Assembly (NCBI GenBank): GCA_024638355.1
Contig: JAHEKO010000001.1
Location: forward strand, 12,639 to 31,108
Direction: 5' to 3'
DNA from: Acidobacteriota bacterium
GTDB taxonomy: Bacteria; Acidobacteriota; Thermoanaerobaculia; Multivoradales; JAHEKO01
DNA length: 18,470 bases
A program made the position numbers and the translations under genes. The notes under the pieces were generated by a model. It saw only the letters and a program-made list of their open reading frames with translations, was not told the origin of the DNA and ran no database searches. Position 1 is the stretch's first letter. The number at the start of each line of letters is the position of its first letter. Shown here in pieces: positions 15,529 to 18,470 of the stretch.

Positions 15529-16206
15529 GTGATTCCCGTCCGCATCGCCCGGGGGGAGCGCGAGTGGCCCCTGAGCGAGATCGACCTGCCACTCGATCTC
15601 GACCGTCTCGTTCCGGGACGCGAGGCCTGGGAGGTGGAGCTCGGCGTCGGCAAGGGCGCCTACCTGCTGCGCCGCGCCGCCGAGGAGGTGGAGAGCGTAG
15701 GCCTGCTCGGCATCGAGATCGTCTCCAAGTACTACCGTCTGGTTCGCGACCGCGCGCGCAAGCGCGGCCTCACCAACGTCCTGCTGATGCGGGGAGAGGC
15801 GCTCTATCTGATCAGCGCCGTGCTGCCGGCCGGATTCGCGGCGGCGGTGCACGTCTACCACCCCGACCCCTGGCCCAAGAGCCGGCACAGCAAGCGCCGG
15901 CTGTTCGACGTCGACTCGATCGATCTGGTGACGGGGCTGCTGGTCGCGGGCGGGCGGCTCTACTTCGCGACCGACCACCCGCACTACGGCGAGCAGGTCG
16001 CCGAGGTGCTCGACTCTCACCCGGGCCTGGAGCTGCGGGCGCTGCCGGGGCCGTGGCCGGACGGCCCGCGGACCAACTACGAGGCCAAGTTCGTGGCCGC
16101 CGGGAAACCGATCCTGCGCTACGAGGCGGTCCGTCTCGCGCCCGGATCGCTCGTTCACCCGGCCGGGGTCTCGGGGGTCGTAGCCGCGACCAGCCCGCGC
16201 GACTGA
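15529..16206 (+). CDS. trmB: tRNA (guanine-N7-)-methyltransferase
   Basis: 225-aa class I SAM-dependent methyltransferase that modifies G46 in the tRNA variable loop. The SAM site is ELGVGKG (37-43) followed by GIEI (61-64). The family hallmark HPDPWPKSRHSKRR (111-124) and the C-terminal RTNYEAKF (181-188) are present. The GTG at 15529 gives a usual-length protein but has no SD. The frame is open further upstream with no better start in the 49-nt gap after manC. The C-terminal tail (about 195-225) extends a little past the family core. One base separates its stop from the ATG of the next ABC gene, so coupling is likely. Confidence 0.92.
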   Translation: MIPVRIARGEREWPLSEIDLPLDLDRLVPGREAWEVELGVGKGAYLLRRAAEEVESVGLLGIEIVSKYYRLVRDRARKRGLTNVLLMRGEALYLISAVLPAGFAAAVHVYHPDPWPKSRHSKRRLFDVDSIDLVTGLLVAGGRLYFATDHPHYGEQVAEVLDSHPGLELRALPGPWPDGPRTNYEAKFVAAGKPILRYEAVRLAPGSLVHPAGVSGVVAATSPRD

Positions 16207-16207
16207 G

Positions 16208-17950
16208 ATGAGACGACTGAAGCCGCTGCTGCCGTTGCTGCGCCCCCATCGGGGCCGCGTCGTCCTCGGGCTGACGGCCATCCTGGGCTCGGCCGCGTTC
16301 GGCCTGGCGTCGCCGCTCATCATCGGCTCGGCGGTGGACGCCTTCGTCGGCGCCGCGTCCGAGCGGAGTCTGGTCCGCTACGCCCTGCTGCTGGTCGGCG
16401 TCACCCTCGCCCAGGGGGTGCTCACCTTCGTGCAGAGGATCGTGCTGGTGTCGGTGAGCCGCGACGTCGAGTTCGCCTTCCGCGACGACTACTTCCGCAG
16501 TCTGTCGACCCAGCCTCTCGGCTTCTTCCAGAGCCACCGGATCGGCGACCTGATGGCGCGAGCGACCAACGACCTCCAGGCCGTGCGGATGATCTGCGGT
16601 CCGGCGATCATGTACAGCGCCAACACCCTGTTCACCGGGCTCGGCGCGCTCTTCTTCATGATGCGCATCCATCTGGGCTTGACCCTGGTGGCGCTCGGCA
16701 CGATGCCGCTCGTGGCGCTGGCCACGAAGATCATCGGACAGCGAGTGCATGCCCTCTTCGGCCGGGTCCAGAACCAGTTCGCCGAGCTGGCGACGAAGGC
16801 GCAGGAGAATCTGGCGGGCGTTCGCGTCGTGCGCGCCTACGTGCGCGAAGCGGTGCAGGAGGCGGAGTTCGCCGAGTTGAACCGCGAGTACGTCGAGCGC
16901 AACCGGAGGCTCATCCGCTGGAGCGTCGCCTCGAGACCCTTGATCCAGCTCCTGGTGGGCCTGGGCTTCGTCGCCGTGCTCGGCTACGGCGGGCTGCTGG
17001 CGGCGCGCGGCACGCTTTCGGTGGGCGACTTCGTCGCTTTCAACTTCTTCCTGGGCAAGCTGATCTGGCCGATGATCGCGATCGGCTGGGTGATCAATCT
17101 CATCCAGCGCGGCTCGGCTTCGCTCCGCCGGCTGCTGGAGATCGTCGAGCTCGAGCCGAGCGTGCGCGACGAAGAGCCGCTGGTCGAGATGCCGAGAGGG
17201 AGGGGCGCGGTCGAGCTGCGCGGCCTCGAGTTCAGCTACCCGCGGAGCGCTCACCCGGCGCTCGAAGAGATCGAGCTGAGCATCGAGCCGGGCGAGACGG
17301 TGGCGTTCGTCGGCCGCACCGGTGCCGGCAAGAGCACGCTGCTCTCCCTGATCCCTCGCCTGCTGAATCCGCCCGAGGGCACGCTGTTCGTCGACGGCGT
17401 CGACGTTCGGCGCCTGCGGTTGGCGGAGCTGCGCGCCGCGGTCGGGGTGGTGCCGCAGGAGACCTTTCTCTTCTCGGCTTCGCTGCGCGACAACGTCGCC
17501 CTGGCTCGGCGGGACGCCGGCGACGAGGCGCTCGAGCGGGCGGTCGCGCTGGCCGGCCTGGATCGCGACCTCGTCGACTTCCCGGCGGGTCTCGAGACCC
17601 GGGTGGGGGAGCGCGGCATCACTCTCTCCGGCGGACAGAAGCAGCGTGTCGCCCTGGCGCGGGCGCTACTCGCCGCGCCCCGCATCCTCCTCCTCGACGA
17701 TTGCTTCTCGGCGGTCGACACCCACACCGAGGAGCTCATTCTGCGCAACCTCCAGGCCGTTTTCGACGGCAAGACCGTGCTGCTGGTCTCGCATCGCATC
17801 TCGACCGTGCGAACCGCCGACCGCGTCGTGGTGCTGGACCGGGGCCGGATCTCCGCGGTCGGTACCCACGACGAGCTGGTGGCCGGCGACGGTCTCTATG
17901 CGGAGCTCCATCGCCGGCAGCAGCTGGAGGAGGAGCTGGCCGCGGTCTGA
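16208..17950 (+). CDS. mdlA: ABC exporter half, MdlA-type (degenerate ATPase half of a heterodimer)
   Basis: 580-aa inner-membrane half-transporter: exporter helices (about 15-305) with the MdlA-like stretches GDLMARATNDLQAVR (113-127) and IWPMIAIGWVINLIQRGSAS (286-305), then an ATPase domain. Motifs are Walker A GRTGAGKST (369-377), intact signature LSGGQ (473-477), and Walker B ILLLDD (493-498) with Asp498 in place of the catalytic Glu, followed by CFSAVD. The switch His529 is kept. An Asp here marks the degenerate half of heterodimeric exporters (MdlA, BmrC, TM287). Its complement, with Glu and LSVGQ, is at 1285-3168, not next door. It starts 1 nt after trmB. The epimerase gene begins 29 nt after the stop. 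Confidence 0.9.
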   Translation: MRRLKPLLPLLRPHRGRVVLGLTAILGSAAFGLASPLIIGSAVDAFVGAASERSLVRYALLLVGVTLAQGVLTFVQRIVLVSVSRDVEFAFRDDYFRSLSTQPLGFFQSHRIGDLMARATNDLQAVRMICGPAIMYSANTLFTGLGALFFMMRIHLGLTLVALGTMPLVALATKIIGQRVHALFGRVQNQFAELATKAQENLAGVRVVRAYVREAVQEAEFAELNREYVERNRRLIRWSVASRPLIQLLVGLGFVAVLGYGGLLAARGTLSVGDFVAFNFFLGKLIWPMIAIGWVINLIQRGSASLRRLLEIVELEPSVRDEEPLVEMPRGRGAVELRGLEFSYPRSAHPALEEIELSIEPGETVAFVGRTGAGKSTLLSLIPRLLNPPEGTLFVDGVDVRRLRLAELRAAVGVVPQETFLFSASLRDNVALARRDAGDEALERAVALAGLDRDLVDFPAGLETRVGERGITLSGGQKQRVALARALLAAPRILLLDDCFSAVDTHTEELILRNLQAVFDGKTVLLVSHRISTVRTADRVVVLDRGRISAVGTHDELVAGDGLYAELHRRQQLEEELAAV

Positions 17951-17965
17951 CGGTTGGCCAGGACG

Positions 17966-17971
17966 TATACT
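17966..17971 (+). promoter_or_regulatory. -10 hexamer for a leaderless epimerase start
   Basis: TATACT lies 8 nt before the ATG at 17980, in the 29-nt gap after the ABC gene. It differs from TATAAT in one base, and no SD precedes the ATG. It may give the epimerase its own leaderless transcript inside the operon. Confidence 0.4.
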
Positions 17972-17979
17972 CGGCCGCG

Positions 17980-18470
17980 ATGAGGGTCGTGATCAGCGGC
18001 GGGACGGGCCTGATCGGGCGCGCGCTGGCGGCGGATCTGCTCGACAAGGGTCACGAAGTTCGCATCCTCAGCCGCGACCCGTCGCGGGCCGACGGAATTC
18101 CGGCCCGCGCCGAGATGGCCGAGTGGGACGCGGTGAGCCCCGGCACGCTGGCCCCCCTGCTGGAAGACGCGCAGGCGGTGGTCCATCTGGCCGGAGCGAG
18201 CATCGCCGACGGGCGCTGGACCGACGCCCGCAAGCGGCTGATTCGAGAGAGCCGCGTCGAGTCGACGCGCGCGATAGCCGCGGCCCTGGCGACTCCGACG
18301 GCGCCACGCGTCTTGATCCAGGGCTCGGCGGTGGGCTACTACGGGGCGCGGCGCGACCAGCCGGTCGATGAACAGGCGGCCCCGGGCGACGACTTCCTCG
18401 CTCGGACCTGTCGCGACTGGGAGGCGGCCTCGGAATCGGTGACCGGCTCGGGCGTGCGCCGCGCGGTCGC
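17980..18470 (+). CDS. TIGR01777-type NAD(P)-dependent epimerase (YfcH-like), cut by window edge
   Basis: The first 163 residues of a short-chain dehydrogenase-like protein of the extended SDR class. It shows the N-terminal Rossmann motif GGTGLIG (7-13), the family stretch HLAGASIADGRWTDARK (69-85) with RESRVESTR (89-97), and GSAVGYYG (115-122) containing the active-site Tyr. This is the conserved pattern of the TIGR01777/YfcH group, whose physiological substrate is mostly unknown. The normal length is near 300 aa, so about half is missing off the right end. Confidence 0.88.
   Translation, partial: MRVVISGGTGLIGRALAADLLDKGHEVRILSRDPSRADGIPARAEMAEWDAVSPGTLAPLLEDAQAVVHLAGASIADGRWTDARKRLIRESRVESTRAIAAALATPTAPRVLIQGSAVGYYGARRDQPVDEQAAPGDDFLARTCRDWEAASESVTGSGVRRAV

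Noticed and set aside
15812..17254. 480-codon minus-strand frame opposite trmB and the MdlA-type gene
   Set aside because: His/Gln/Glu/Arg-rich shadow without motifs, opposite two well-supported genes.

Overview
This is an 18.5 kb, very GC-rich stretch of a Gram-negative bacterial chromosome. The evidence for that is a type IV pilus retraction ATPase, a lipoprotein with a lipobox, an exported gamma-glutamyltransferase and a membrane-anchored DsbA-type protein. Codon use looks uniform across the genes. The gene mix would suit Acidobacteriota or a similar deep-branching Gram-negative group, but that is inference, since there is no rRNA or other phylogenetic marker here. I saw no tRNA, rRNA, CRISPR array, phage gene or transposase gene.

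Layout: (1) 1-1086, minus: pilT, running off the left edge. (2) 1285-3959, plus: an MdlB-type ABC exporter half overlapping a DDAH/amidinotransferase-family hydrolase by 4 nt. (3) 4020-11183, minus: a redox block transcribed pntAA, pntAB, pntB, a GCS2-type carboxylate-amine ligase fused to two CBS domains, ggt, then a small lipoprotein. (4) 11391-12868, plus: tmk and holB, overlapping by 4 nt. (5) 13046-14107, plus: a membrane-anchored SurA_N-like/DsbA fusion with its own promoter. (6) 14108-14435: non-coding, with stacked hairpins and a 258-bp palindromic element whose 44-bp arms match perfectly. (7) 14436-18470, plus: manC, trmB, an MdlA-type ABC exporter half, and a TIGR01777-type epimerase cut by the right edge.

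Functionally, the pnt genes make NADPH from the proton gradient. The ligase next to them probably makes a gamma-glutamyl or related amide product, and the exported GGT would hydrolyse gamma-glutamyl compounds outside the cytoplasm. Together they look like a thiol/gamma-glutamyl redox operon with nucleotide control through the CBS pair. The two ABC half-transporters have complementary NBD defects (LSVGQ in one, Asp for the catalytic Glu in the other), as expected for the two halves of one heterodimeric exporter, yet they lie about 13 kb apart.

Two start-site styles coexist. Operon-internal genes and several others use stop/start overlaps or Shine-Dalgarno sequences. Four operon-leading or separately promoted genes (mdlB-type, tmk, manC, epimerase) have no SD and carry a -10-like hexamer 6-9 nt before the start codon, which suggests leaderless mRNAs.
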